Below, piece after piece: positions 27,636-36,474 of a DNA stretch of 64,000 nt. The number at the start of each line of letters is the position of its first letter. The stretch's first letter is position 1. The notes under the pieces were generated by a model that was given only the letters and a program-made list of their open reading frames with translations, made no database searches and had not been told where the DNA came from. The DNA is from Gammaproteobacteria bacterium (GTDB lineage Bacteria > Pseudomonadota > Gammaproteobacteria > JASBUN01). The DNA lies in contig JASBUN010000003.1 in the NCBI GenBank assembly GCA_030147845.1, positions 141,390-205,389 on the forward strand. The letters are read 5' to 3'. The translations under genes and the position numbers were made by a program.

Positions 27636-28615
27636 TGGCGACGATGATGTTCTGGGAGGCGATACGCCGCGCCCTCGATGAAGAAATGGCGCGCGATCCG
27701 ATGGTAATTTGCATGGGTGAGGATATCGGCGTTGCCGGTGGTACCTACAAAGCGACGCAAGGCCTGTATGACAAGTATGGACCCGAACGCGTCATGGATA
27801 CGCCAATTTCCGAAAACGGTTTCACTGGTTTAGCGATTGGCGCCTCGTTCGTCGGTGTGCGGCCGGTGGTCGAAATCATGTCGGTCAATTTTGCCTGGCT
27901 GGCGACCGATCAGATCGTCAATACGGCGGCCAAGGTACATTACATGTCGGGCGGCCAGATCAAGGCCCCGATTGTTATCCGCACACCGGGTGGTACCGCG
28001 CACCAGCTCGGCGCCCAGCATTCGGCGCGCATGGAAAAGGTGTTCATGGGCGTCGCCGGCCTGCGCGTGGTTACGCCGTCTACGCCGCGCCAGGCCTATG
28101 GCCTGATCAAATCCGCGGTACGTTGCGAGGATCCGGTACTGATCAACGAGCATGAACTAATTTACAACCTCAAAGGCGAAGTGCCGGATGAGGAATATTT
28201 CCACCCGTTGGAGGGTTCGGAGATCGCTCGCCAGGGCAAGGACGTGAGCTTGTTCGGCTACAACGTGTCGGTACATTGGTGCTTGCAGGCAGCGAAAAAA
28301 TTGGCCGATCAGCACGGTATTGATGCCGAGGTGATCGACTTGTATGGTCTCAATCCGCTTGACCGCGCCGGTATCGCCGAGTCGGTGAGCAAGACCCACC
28401 GCGCGGTCGTGGTCGAAGAAGCCGAGGCCCCGGTCGGCGTTGGTGCCGAGGTCATGGCCATACTCAACGAGGAATGTTTTTTCGAAATGGATGCGCCGCC
28501 CGCGCGCGTGTCGGCGCTAAACGTGCCGATTCCGTACAACCACACCTTAGAGAAAGCCGCGATTCCGAATGCCGACGATATCGTCAAGGCTGTTCTCAAA
28601 TTATTCGGAAAGTGA
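27635..28615 (+). CDS. pdhB: Pyruvate dehydrogenase E1 component, beta subunit
   Basis: This 326-residue subunit begins MATMMFWEAIRRALDEEM and contains VICMGEDIGVAGGTYKATQGL, then RVMDTPISENGFTGLAIGASF, SGGQIKAPIVIRTPGG and the C-terminal transketolase domain with VVVEEAEAPVGVGAEVMA. It completes the E1 active site with PdhA. The start at 27635 has GGAGG (27621-27625) and shares one base with the pdhA stop. The frame is open upstream to 27416 but that part is only the pdhA gene in another frame. It is followed after 66 bases by the E2-E3 fusion gene. Confidence 0.95.
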   Translation: MATMMFWEAIRRALDEEMARDPMVICMGEDIGVAGGTYKATQGLYDKYGPERVMDTPISENGFTGLAIGASFVGVRPVVEIMSVNFAWLATDQIVNTAAKVHYMSGGQIKAPIVIRTPGGTAHQLGAQHSARMEKVFMGVAGLRVVTPSTPRQAYGLIKSAVRCEDPVLINEHELIYNLKGEVPDEEYFHPLEGSEIARQGKDVSLFGYNVSVHWCLQAAKKLADQHGIDAEVIDLYGLNPLDRAGIAESVSKTHRAVVVEEAEAPVGVGAEVMAILNEECFFEMDAPPARVSALNVPIPYNHTLEKAAIPNADDIVKAVLKLFGK

Positions 28616-28620
28616 GCTTC

Positions 28621-28653
28621 GTCACGCGGCGAGCGTCCGTCTCGGCGCGTGAC
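28621..28653 (+). repeat. Perfect 8-base inverted repeat in the pdhB-E2 intercistronic gap
   Basis: GTCACGCG at 28621-28628 and CGCGTGAC at 28646-28653 flank a 17-base loop. It follows the pdhB stop immediately. With no T run it is more likely an mRNA processing or stabilising stem than a terminator. Confidence 0.4.
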
Positions 28654-28681
28654 CGATGCCTCGAAACCTAGGAATTGATCC

Positions 28682-31600
28682 ATGCCTGAACCGTACGTCA
28701 TAAAGATGCCGCAGTTGTCCGACACCATGACCGAAGGTGTCGTGGTCAGCTGGGAAAAAAATATCGGCGATAAGATTGAGCGCGGCACTATCGTCGCCAC
28801 GGTCGAGACCGATAAAGCCATCATGGACGTTGAGGTGTTTCGGGAGGGATATCTTTCCGGACCACTGGCGGCTGTTGACGGTAGCGTAGCGGTGGGTGAG
28901 GCGATCGGCTACTTGGTGGCAAGCGCCGATGACGTGCAGGGCGGCGACGTCGCGCCGCCACAAGCGCAGTCGGAACCCGTGGCGGCGGAAGTGGCGACGC
29001 CGTCCGAAGGCGAGCCTGAAGGCGCGCTGCATACGATTAAAATGCCGCAACTGTCCGACACCATGAGCGAGGGCGTGGTGGTCAGCTGGGAAAAAAACCC
29101 GGGTGACAAGATCGAGCGCGGCACCATCGTTGCTACGGTGGAAACCGACAAAGCCATCATGGACGTCGAGGTATTCCGTGAAGGTTATTTGTCGGGACCG
29201 ATGGCCGCGGTCGATAGTGTGGTCCCGGTTGGTGGTGCGCTCGCCTATCTGGTCGAACGCGCCGAACAGGTCAAGACCAGCGCGGCGATGTCTGCTGCCG
29301 TTGCCAAGGCGCCGCCGCGCGGTGAGTCGCCAAGCCAGGATGCGGCGTCAAAAACGGCCGCCGCGGTCAGTGTGTCGAGCAATCGTAGTGTGGCGCCCTC
29401 GGCGCGCCCGGATAATAAATATGCGACGCCTTACGCGCGCCAATTAGCGGCCCAGTTGCATGTCAATCTAAACAACATTCGCGGCAGCGGTCCACAAGGC
29501 GAGGTCACTGCCGAGGACGTGCGCAAGGCACGCCCGGTCGAACGTCCGACCGAGATCGGCGAACAAATGCCGGCGCATTCCATGCCGGAGATTCAGGTGC
29601 CCGGCAAGGGCAGAGCCATGAATGCCATGGAGCGCGCCGTCAGTCATTCGATGACCGCTTCGCTGACCATGCCAACTTTCCACGTCACCGTTAACGCCAA
29701 ACCCGAAGCGTTAATCAAGGCTTCGAAGGCCAAGGGCGTATCGGTTACCGTGGCCATCGCCAAGGCTTGTGCCTTGGCGGTCGGCAAACATCCGTCCATC
29801 AACTGGTGTTATCAACCGGTCGACAAATTGGTGGAGCGCAGTAACGTCGATATCGGTATGGCGGTTTCGGCCGAAGGCGGCGGGCTGGTCGTACCGGTGC
29901 TGCGCAACTGCGAAGCGGCCAGCCTGGAGGAACTTGATGACGCCTGGAAGGCGTTGGTGGAACGAGCGCGCAAGCGCCGTTTGGCACCCGAGGAATACGC
30001 GAACCCGACCTTTATGGTCTCGAACATGGGTATGCTGGGGGTGGCTTATTTTGACGCCATACCGACACCGGGTACGGCGGTCATTTTGGCTATTTCGTCG
30101 GCCGGAGCAGAAGGAATACCGTTGACCGTGACTGCCGATCACCGCGTTGTCAACGGCGCTGAAGCGGCCTTGTTCCTGAACACACTGAAGGGCTTGATCG
30201 AGCAGCCGCTGGACTGGATCGGCGCAGTTGGACCGGCCATCCCTGACGGCGACTGGGACTATGACGTGGTCGTTATCGGCGGCGGTCCTGGCGGCGAAGA
30301 TTGCGCGCGTGAACTGGCTGAGCATGGCGTCAAGGTGGCTATGGTCAACGACGCGCCATTACCCGGCGGCGAATGCCTGTGGCGTGGTTGTATTCCCTCC
30401 AAGGCGTGGCGCGCGGCAGCCGATCTCATGCGCGATCGCGCGCATGACGATCACCTTGGCGTGGAGGGCACCAACAAAGCCAAGCTCAACTGGGGCAAAT
30501 TGGAGACTACGCGCCGCGCGGTATTGGAAACGCGTGGCGACATGGCGCTGAAGACCGACAAAGGCGTCAAAATCAAGGTAATTCAGGGATTCGCTTGGTT
30601 TGAAAGCGACCATCGCGTATTCGTCGATACCTCCGGTAACACCAGCGAGGCGCACGCCCGGCAAGCACCGGGTGACGGCTCGCAGGGTGAGCACCTCTCA
30701 TTTGGTTGTGCCGTGATCGCCGCCGGCGCGCCGCCGTTTATCCCGCCCATTCCGGGCGCCAGAGAAAGCGTGGAAGGCGGCGGCGTGTTGACCTCCGACA
30801 CGGTATGGGGACTGCAAGCCGCGCCCAAGCGTCTGGGCATCATAGGTGGCGGCGCTATTGGTCTGGAAATGGCGCAAATTTTTCAGGACTTTGGTACCAA
30901 AGTGACCTTGATCGAAGCCCAGGATCGCATCCTCGCGGAGGTCGAATCGGAAATTGCCAAGCAGCTCACGCAGGTGCTGAACAACGATCCCAATCTGACC
31001 GTGGTGACGTCCGCCAAGGTCAAGAAAATTTCGGGAACGCCGGGCGCCATGAAGCTTGCCTACGAAGACGCCGATGGTAAGGCGCGCAACTTCAGTTGTG
31101 ATTACGTTATTGTTGCCACCGGCAAACGGCCGCTACTCGAACCCCTGCGCTTACGTGAGGCGGGAATTGCCGTTGATAAGGGTGTGATCCGCGCTGATGC
31201 GCGCTGCCGCACCAACGTGCCGCATATTTTTGCGGTCGGTGACGTCATCGGCGGTTTGATGTTGGCGCATACCGCCGGACATCAGGGGCGTGTCGCCGCT
31301 GCCGCGATCCTTGGCGAAGACTTGCGCTATGATCAAGCCAAGGACAGCGGCGTTATTTTCACGCGGCCGGAGGCCGCCTTCGTTGGTTTGTCCGTGGCGC
31401 AGGCGAAAGCCCAGGGGATCGACGCGGTGGAGGTCAAGGTACCGGTCAATATCGACGCCAAGGCCATGATTACCGATGAGCAACATGGCCTAATCAAAAT
31501 CGTCGCCGACAAACAGAGTCACCGGGTGATCGGGGTACATTTGCTGGCCGATCATGCCGATACGTTGATCGGCGAAGCCGTGATGATGGTGTCGGGCGAA

Positions 31601-31729
31601 ATGACGTTGGAACAGGTTGCTCATGCCATCCACCCACATCCAACCCAGACCGAGATGTTCGGTGAATTGGCGCGCCGGTTGCTGTCGCGATTGCGGCGCT
31701 CGCAAAAGCGGGCTGCGACGACGCGATAA
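28682..31729 (+). CDS. Fused dihydrolipoamide acetyltransferase (E2) and dihydrolipoamide dehydrogenase (E3)
   Basis: This 1015-residue protein joins two enzymes usually encoded separately. Residues 1-78 and about 115-190 are two nearly identical lipoyl domains, each with ETDKAIMDVE (lipoyl lysines K45 and K157). A peripheral-subunit-binding domain follows at about 247-283, then the catalytic acyltransferase domain to about 515. There the usual HxxxDG reads H487-RVVNG, with Asn at 491. From residue 524 a complete flavoprotein follows: GGGPGG for FAD, redox-active C565 and C570 in CLWRGC, a second Rossmann motif GIIGGGAIGLEMAQ, and the catalytic pair H984/H986 in HPHPTQTE. It closes the pdh operon. 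An AGGA sequence precedes ATG 28682. Joined E2-E3 would replace the loose binding of free E3 to the PSBD. Confidence 0.93.
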   Translation: MPEPYVIKMPQLSDTMTEGVVVSWEKNIGDKIERGTIVATVETDKAIMDVEVFREGYLSGPLAAVDGSVAVGEAIGYLVASADDVQGGDVAPPQAQSEPVAAEVATPSEGEPEGALHTIKMPQLSDTMSEGVVVSWEKNPGDKIERGTIVATVETDKAIMDVEVFREGYLSGPMAAVDSVVPVGGALAYLVERAEQVKTSAAMSAAVAKAPPRGESPSQDAASKTAAAVSVSSNRSVAPSARPDNKYATPYARQLAAQLHVNLNNIRGSGPQGEVTAEDVRKARPVERPTEIGEQMPAHSMPEIQVPGKGRAMNAMERAVSHSMTASLTMPTFHVTVNAKPEALIKASKAKGVSVTVAIAKACALAVGKHPSINWCYQPVDKLVERSNVDIGMAVSAEGGGLVVPVLRNCEAASLEELDDAWKALVERARKRRLAPEEYANPTFMVSNMGMLGVAYFDAIPTPGTAVILAISSAGAEGIPLTVTADHRVVNGAEAALFLNTLKGLIEQPLDWIGAVGPAIPDGDWDYDVVVIGGGPGGEDCARELAEHGVKVAMVNDAPLPGGECLWRGCIPSKAWRAAADLMRDRAHDDHLGVEGTNKAKLNWGKLETTRRAVLETRGDMALKTDKGVKIKVIQGFAWFESDHRVFVDTSGNTSEAHARQAPGDGSQGEHLSFGCAVIAAGAPPFIPPIPGARESVEGGGVLTSDTVWGLQAAPKRLGIIGGGAIGLEMAQIFQDFGTKVTLIEAQDRILAEVESEIAKQLTQVLNNDPNLTVVTSAKVKKISGTPGAMKLAYEDADGKARNFSCDYVIVATGKRPLLEPLRLREAGIAVDKGVIRADARCRTNVPHIFAVGDVIGGLMLAHTAGHQGRVAAAAILGEDLRYDQAKDSGVIFTRPEAAFVGLSVAQAKAQGIDAVEVKVPVNIDAKAMITDEQHGLIKIVADKQSHRVIGVHLLADHADTLIGEAVMMVSGEMTLEQVAHAIHPHPTQTEMFGELARRLLSRLRRSQKRAATTR

Positions 31730-31828
31730 AGAACGGCCCTCGCGCGGCCACCGTGGGCTACGGCGGCCGTTGCTTCGGTAGGCCCGGGTTCACCCGTGCA
31801 AAGTAGGCTGCTGAACGTACCGAACCCA

Positions 31829-31910
31829 CATGGCTAAAGCCGTGCCTACAACATCAAATGGCACTCGGTTGATGGGGGCAGGGATTTTGTAGGCACGGAT
31901 TCATCCGTGC
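31829..31910. repeat. REP-like doublet (BIME-type)
   Basis: Two palindromes in opposite orientation, 31829-31849 (ending CCTAC) and 31889-31910 (starting GTAG), 39 bases apart. The first has a degenerate left arm. Confidence 0.7.
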
Positions 31911-31977
31911 CGCAATCGGAAGCCATAACATACAGTGACCGGATGCACCCGGGCACGGGGCGTCACACCGGACCAAT

Positions 31978-32076
31978 GCACGGCTAAAGCCGTGCCTACA
32001 AAATCGATGCGGACATTCGACGGTGGCAGTGTGTTGGAATATCTCAGCCATCGTGTAGGCCCGGATTCACTCGTGC
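31978..32076. repeat. REP-like doublet (BIME-type)
   Basis: Palindrome 31978-31999 ends in CCTAC; the oppositely oriented 32055-32076 starts with GTAG. They are separated by 55 bases. Confidence 0.7.
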
Positions 32077-32105
32077 AAAGTAGACTGCCGAACGTACCGA
32101 ACCCA

Positions 32106-32187
32106 CATGGCGAAAGCCGTGCCTACAACATCAAATGGTACTCGGTTGATGGGGGCAGCGGTTTTGTAGGCACGGATTCATCCGTGC
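32106..32187. repeat. REP-like doublet (BIME-type)
   Basis: Palindromes at 32106-32126 and 32166-32187 in opposite orientation, 39 bases apart, equivalent to the doublet at 31829-31910. Confidence 0.7.
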
Positions 32188-32437
32188 CGCAATCGGAAGC
32201 CATAACATACAGTGACCGGATGCATCCGGGCACGGGGCGTCACACCGGATCAACGCACGGTTAAAGCGATGTTTGTCCGGCCGAACCTCTCCGCCGCATC
32301 GGCCGGCAATACTTCGTTCTCGTATAAAAATAGCGGCATATCAGCCAGTTGTGCGGATTTCGGAATATTTGGCGACTAAAGATCGGTGGCGGTTGACCGT
32401 TACCTAGAATTACCTTCTGAAGCACGGCACCACTGGC

Positions 32438-33316
32438 ATGAATCGCACCCTGTACATCGCCGCGGGCGTCCTCGGTATACAACTCGGCGCTCTGGCTCAC
32501 GCCGGCTCCTGGGCCGCGCAGCGGCATTACGAGCCGCCCATGACCGAGGCGGCGTGGCGGGTGCACGGTGATCGGCTAAAATGTGCGCTCACTCAACGGA
32601 TCCCGGACTACGGCCGTGCGGTGTTCACACAGCGGGCCGGTGGCAAGGTCGAACTGCACATTGTCGTGCGACAGCCATTGTCAAACAGCGGCCGCGCGCA
32701 ACTGCGCGCCGAGCCGCCGCCTTGGTGGCATAACGTCGCCGCTCGTGACCTCGGCTCGGTTGCCTTCAATAACAGTACTTCGCCCTTTGCGTTCGCCGGC
32801 GACATGCCGCAGACAATCTTTGCCGCACTCGAGCGCGGCCTGTTTCCGACGCTTTACTACGGCGACGGCAGCGCCGGTGCGAGCCGCGTCAGCGTATCGT
32901 TATCCGCGGTGCGTTTCCGTGCGGCGCTGGGCAAGTTCCAAGCCTGTACCAACAAGCTTCTGCCGATGGGCGTGGACCAGATCAGCAAATCGGTGATTCA
33001 CTTTCCGAGCGCTTCCGCGCTATTGACGGCCGAGGCCCGCAAACGTCTCGACCTCATCATTCGCTATCTGCGTCTTGATCACGATATCCGTAAAGCGGCG
33101 ATCGTCGGATTTACGGATCGCAGTGGCACCGCGCGCGAAAACTATTTGCTCTCGCAACGGCGCGCCGCCGCCGTGCAGGCTTATTTGGCAAAGGCCAAGT
33201 TGGCGCGGGTCAAGCTGAGCGTGCGTTATTATGGGCAGGCCCGGCCGGTCGCCGACAATGGTACTGAACGCGGCCGCAGCGCCAACCGGCGCGTCGAAAT
33301 CCGCCTCTCACGTTGA
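32438..33316 (+). CDS. motY: MotY-like OmpA-family flagellar motor protein
   Basis: This 292-residue exported protein has a signal peptide ending near AHAG, then an N-terminal domain whose LKCALTQRIPDYGRAVFTQRAGG resembles the MotY-specific region, and a C-terminal OmpA peptidoglycan-binding domain with IHFPSASALLTAEARKRLDLIIRYL, GFTDRSGTARENYLLSQRRA and ANRRVEI. In vibrios and pseudomonads MotY forms the T ring that anchors stators around the flagellar basal body. No other flagellar genes are in the window, but motY is often found alone. The assignment is from motif recall; a generic OmpA-domain protein is the alternative. The start is ATG 32438. Confidence 0.78.
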   Translation: MNRTLYIAAGVLGIQLGALAHAGSWAAQRHYEPPMTEAAWRVHGDRLKCALTQRIPDYGRAVFTQRAGGKVELHIVVRQPLSNSGRAQLRAEPPPWWHNVAARDLGSVAFNNSTSPFAFAGDMPQTIFAALERGLFPTLYYGDGSAGASRVSVSLSAVRFRAALGKFQACTNKLLPMGVDQISKSVIHFPSASALLTAEARKRLDLIIRYLRLDHDIRKAAIVGFTDRSGTARENYLLSQRRAAAVQAYLAKAKLARVKLSVRYYGQARPVADNGTERGRSANRRVEIRLSR

Positions 33317-33370
33317 CTCTAGGGCGCTCGCCCGCACGCGTAGCAGCGCGCGATCGCCCGTCAATTCCGG

Positions 33371-33376
33371 TATAAT
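33371..33376 (+). promoter_or_regulatory. Possible -10 box for argG
   Basis: A perfect TATAAT lies 69 bases before the argG start. No good -35 hexamer is visible at the usual spacing, so this is weak evidence. Confidence 0.25.
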
Positions 33377-33444
33377 GCGCATCCGTTGGCCATCGGCACA
33401 TCGATCATCGTCAACGCCGCGGCAGTGTTAACTGGAGTAGCGAT

Positions 33445-34668
33445 ATGCCCCAATCTGGGATCAAAAAAGTCGTACTGGCCTACTCGGGCGGCCTGGATAC
33501 TTCCATCATCCTGAAATGGTTGCGCGACACCTACGGCTGTGAAGTGGTGACCTTTACGGCCGATATCGGTCAGGGTGAAGAAGTCGAGCCGGCTCGCGCC
33601 AAGGCGCAGACGATGGGCGTCAAAGAGATTTACATCGATGATTTGCGCGAAGAGTTTGCGGCGCATTATGTCTTTCCGATGTTCCGCGCCAACACGATTT
33701 ATGAAGGCGAGTATCTGCTCGGTACTTCCATCGCCCGGCCACTGATCGCCAAACGATTGATCGAGATCGCCAACCAGACTGGCGCCGACGCGATCGCGCA
33801 CGGAGCTACCGGCAAGGGTAACGACCAAGTGCGTTTCGAGCTTGGCGCCTATGCGCTGCGCCCCGATATCCATATCATCGCGCCTTGGCGTGAGTGGGAC
33901 CTCAACTCGCGCGAGAAGCTCATGACCTATGCCGAGCAGCACGACATTCCGGTGGATTTCAAGAAAAGTGGCAAGAAGTCGCCGTACTCGATGGACGCCA
34001 ACCTGTTGCACATTTCCTACGAGGGCGGCGTTCTGGAGGACCCTTGGCAGGAGCCGGAAGAGGATATGTGGCGCTGGACCGTGTCACCCGAGCAGGCGCC
34101 TGATCGCGCCGTCTATCTCGAACTCAGTTACCGCGGCGGTGATATTGTCGCTATCGATGATGTCGCCATGACGCCCGCACAGGTGATGGAGCATTTGAAT
34201 CAGGTGGCCGGCGCCAATGGTATCGGCCGAGCGGACATTGTCGAGAACCGTTATGTCGGCATGAAGTCGCGTGGTGCCTATGAAACACCGGCCGGAACGA
34301 TCATGCTCAGGGGGCATCGCGCCATCGAGTCGATCACCCTGGACCGCGAGGTGGCGCATCTCAAGGACGAACTGATGCCGCGCTACGCCAGCCTGATCTA
34401 CAACGGTTATTGGTGGAGCCCGGAGCGCACCATGCTGCAGGCGATGATCGATGCTTCGCAAGTGCACGTCAACGGCGTGGTGCGGTTGAAGCTGTACAAA
34501 GGCAACGTTGCCGTGGTCGGCCGCAAATCGGAAAGCGATTCGTTGTTCGACACCAATATTGCTACTTTCGAAGAAGACGCCGGCGCCTACAACCAAAAAG
34601 ATGCCGAAGGCTTCATCAAGCTCAACGCCTTACGTATGCGTATCGCCGCCGGCAAACGTGGACGCTGA
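33445..34668 (+). CDS. argG: Argininosuccinate synthase
   Basis: This 407-residue enzyme joins citrulline and aspartate with ATP. The N-terminal P-loop-like motif [12 protein letters not shown] binds pyrophosphate, followed by [38 protein letters not shown] and [17 protein letters not shown], all typical of the family. Length is normal for the proteobacterial form. It is transcribed alone here, separate from argDF at 15811-17908. Upstream is the motY-like gene on the same strand with a gap of 128 bases containing a TATAAT hexamer. Confidence 0.97.
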   Translation: MPQSGIKKVVLAYSGGLDTSIILKWLRDTYGCEVVTFTADIGQGEEVEPARAKAQTMGVKEIYIDDLREEFAAHYVFPMFRANTIYEGEYLLGTSIARPLIAKRLIEIANQTGADAIAHGATGKGNDQVRFELGAYALRPDIHIIAPWREWDLNSREKLMTYAEQHDIPVDFKKSGKKSPYSMDANLLHISYEGGVLEDPWQEPEEDMWRWTVSPEQAPDRAVYLELSYRGGDIVAIDDVAMTPAQVMEHLNQVAGANGIGRADIVENRYVGMKSRGAYETPAGTIMLRGHRAIESITLDREVAHLKDELMPRYASLIYNGYWWSPERTMLQAMIDASQVHVNGVVRLKLYKGNVAVVGRKSESDSLFDTNIATFEEDAGAYNQKDAEGFIKLNALRMRIAAGKRGR

Positions 34669-34849
34669 AGGCGCGATGTCGCGTATTGCCGGACGCGGCT
34701 GGATGGTAGCGGCTGCATTGCCGGACCCCGGGGGCGAAACCGCAGCCAGACCGTCCGCCGGCGCCGGGATTTTGCCGAAGCGAGATGCCCACCGATATGC
34801 CACACTTGGCGTGTAGCACCCACTTTGTCAAGCCACAAGGAAATTATTG

Positions 34850-35356
34850 ATGAAAAGTATATATACAGTTATGGCGCTAGCGGCCGTTCTTATGGCCTCC
34901 GGTGCACAGGCAGCGGTCAAAGGCGGTGAAAAATTCGGTGATTGGGCGGTCGCATGCGAACAGGCTAAACCACCGGGGCAGGAGAAGGAGCAAACGATCT
35001 GTCACGTGTTCCAGAATTTGAAGGTCAAGGATAGCGGGAAAATCGTACTCGAAGCCCAGGTTGGCTATTTGAAGGACAAGGCGGTGATGTTTGTTGTCGT
35101 CCCCTTGGGTGTGTTCTTGGCGCCCGGCGTACAGTTGCAGGTTGACGACGGAACGTCATTCCGGGTTCCCTATGAAGTCTGCACCAAAGACGGCTGCCGC
35201 GTCGGCGTGCCACTCAATGCTGACCGGATCGGACAACTTCAGAAGGGTAAGGAGCTGAAAATTTCGGTAATCAATATCGAGCGCAAGATAGTTAATCTTC
35301 CGGTTTCGCTAAAGGGCTTCAGTAAAGCCTTCGCTGCGCTAAAATCAGGCAACTAA
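34850..35356 (+). CDS. Invasion-associated locus B (IalB) family exported protein
   Basis: This 168-residue protein has a signal peptide with cleavage near AQAA and then the IalB-family opening KFGDWAVACEQ. Later LPLGVFLAPG-like (VVPLGVFLAPGVQLQVDDG), VPYEVCTKDGCRVGVPL and a mostly beta C-terminal half are family hallmarks, with Cys pairs that could form a periplasmic disulfide. The family is named for a Bartonella invasion gene, but it is common in non-pathogens and its function is unknown. AAGGA stands before ATG 34850. It sits between argG and gloA without an obvious functional link. Confidence 0.85.
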   Translation: MKSIYTVMALAAVLMASGAQAAVKGGEKFGDWAVACEQAKPPGQEKEQTICHVFQNLKVKDSGKIVLEAQVGYLKDKAVMFVVVPLGVFLAPGVQLQVDDGTSFRVPYEVCTKDGCRVGVPLNADRIGQLQKGKELKISVINIERKIVNLPVSLKGFSKAFAALKSGN

Positions 35357-35407
35357 AGCTGGATAGTTACTACGTTCAATTGATTCCGCGTCGGAGGTAC
35401 ACACATC

Positions 35408-35794
35408 ATGCGAATTCTGCACACCATGCTTCGAGTCGGCGACCTTGATCGATCCGTCGACTTCTATACCGATGTGTTGGGAATGAAACTGTTGCGCCGC
35501 AACGAATACCCGGACGGCAAGTTCACGCTTGCCTTCATCGGCTACGGCGATGAGCAGGATGAGGCGGTCATCGAACTGACTTACAACTGGGGTCAGGAGA
35601 AATATGATTTGGGTGACGGTTATGGACACATCGCCATCGAAGTCGACGATGTCTATGCGGCGGCCGAGAATATCCGTCAACGCGGGGGTGAGATTATGCG
35701 CGAGCCGGGCCCGATGAATGCCGGTACCACCGTCATTGCCTTCGTCAAAGATCCCGATGGTTACCCGGTCGAGCTGATCGGCGCGCGGCACTGA
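35408..35794 (+). CDS. gloA: Lactoylglutathione lyase (glyoxalase I)
   Basis: This 128-residue metalloenzyme converts the hemithioacetal of methylglyoxal and glutathione to lactoylglutathione. [27 protein letters not shown] gives the first metal His, and [20 protein letters not shown] and [15 protein letters not shown] (here IAFVKDPDG) the other ligands (Glu, His, Glu). It is the short form seen with Ni-dependent enzymes in E. coli. CGGAGG lies before ATG 35408. The REP-type repeat tract starts directly after its stop. Confidence 0.96.
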   Translation: MRILHTMLRVGDLDRSVDFYTDVLGMKLLRRNEYPDGKFTLAFIGYGDEQDEAVIELTYNWGQEKYDLGDGYGHIAIEVDDVYAAAENIRQRGGEIMREPGPMNAGTTVIAFVKDPDGYPVELIGARH

Positions 35795-35880
35795 TATCGT
35801 TGTCGCCAAGCCGGGCACGCAAAGAAAACACGGGCTTTATGCGTGTTCGGCTGTGCAGGGACGAACCAAATCAGACCAAT

Positions 35881-35962
35881 GCACGGTTAAAACCGTGCCT
35901 ACAAAATCATACGGTACGCGGTTGATGATGGCAGGGTTTTGTAGGCACGGATTCACCCGTGC
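35881..35962. repeat. REP-like doublet (BIME-type)
   Basis: Palindrome 35881-35902 (GCACGG...CCGTGC then CTAC) and oppositely oriented 35941-35962 (GTAG then GCACGG...CCGTGC-type stem), with 38 bases between. Confidence 0.75.
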
Positions 35963-36136
35963 ATCACTCAAAAGTCATGACGTCAGGCGACCAATTCTTC
36001 TTGGCGTGCTTTGCGGCGCTGCGAGATTACCGAGCGAGTTGGCCGAATCTTGATCTCGCCAAGACGCCGGGCACGCAAAGAAAACATCGACTTTATGCGT
36101 TTTCAGCCGTGCGTGGACGGATCAAACCAGACCAAT

Positions 36137-36218
36137 GCACGGTTAAAACCGTGCCTACAAAATCATACGGTACGCGGTTGATGGTGGCAGGGTTCTGTAG
36201 GCACGGATTCATCCGTGC
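36137..36218. repeat. REP-like doublet (BIME-type)
   Basis: Second copy of the preceding doublet: palindromes at 36137-36158 and 36197-36218, again with 38 bases between. Confidence 0.75.
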
Positions 36219-36474
36219 ATCACTCAAAAGTCATGACGTCAGGCGACCAATTCTTCTTGGCGTGCTTTGCGGCGCTGCGAGATTACCGAGCGAGTTGGCC
36301 GAATCTTGATCTCGCCAAGACGCCGAGAGTGCAAAGGAACCGCAGTCGTTCCTTGTTTTCGGGAATTTGGTTGAGGCTGTACCTAGCTAAATCCGTGCCT
36401 GTTGAATCGAAGATCTGGTCTTTAGTTCCAGCGAAGATGGCTGCCCGCGCCGATGCCGTTAGTACGCGCGGACA

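Larger units (their letters stand above)
31778..32268. repeat. Two tandem copies of a REP-containing unit, 277-base period
   Basis: The sequence from 31778 to 31990 recurs at 32055 to 32267 with few differences, and the copies diverge after that. Each copy holds four palindromic elements of one family, with core GCACGG...CCGTGC and a GTAG tetranucleotide on one side. Elements start at 31778, 31829, 31889, 31978, 32055, 32106, 32166 and about 32255 (degenerate). The 31730-32437 gap holds no supported gene. Confidence 0.85.
35811..36322. repeat. Two tandem copies of a REP-containing unit, 256-base period
   Basis: The sequence from 35811 is repeated from 36067, and the beginning of a third copy is recognisable at 36323 before it degenerates. 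Copies are highly similar. Each contains one REP doublet of the same family as the tract at 31778-32268, while the rest of the unit is different. The 35795-36474 gap holds no supported gene; open frames in it are repeat artefacts. Confidence 0.85.

Noticed and set aside
31778..32268. Possible CRISPR array
   Set aside because: The palindromes are not evenly spaced, the sequences between them are themselves duplicated instead of unique, and no cas genes are present.
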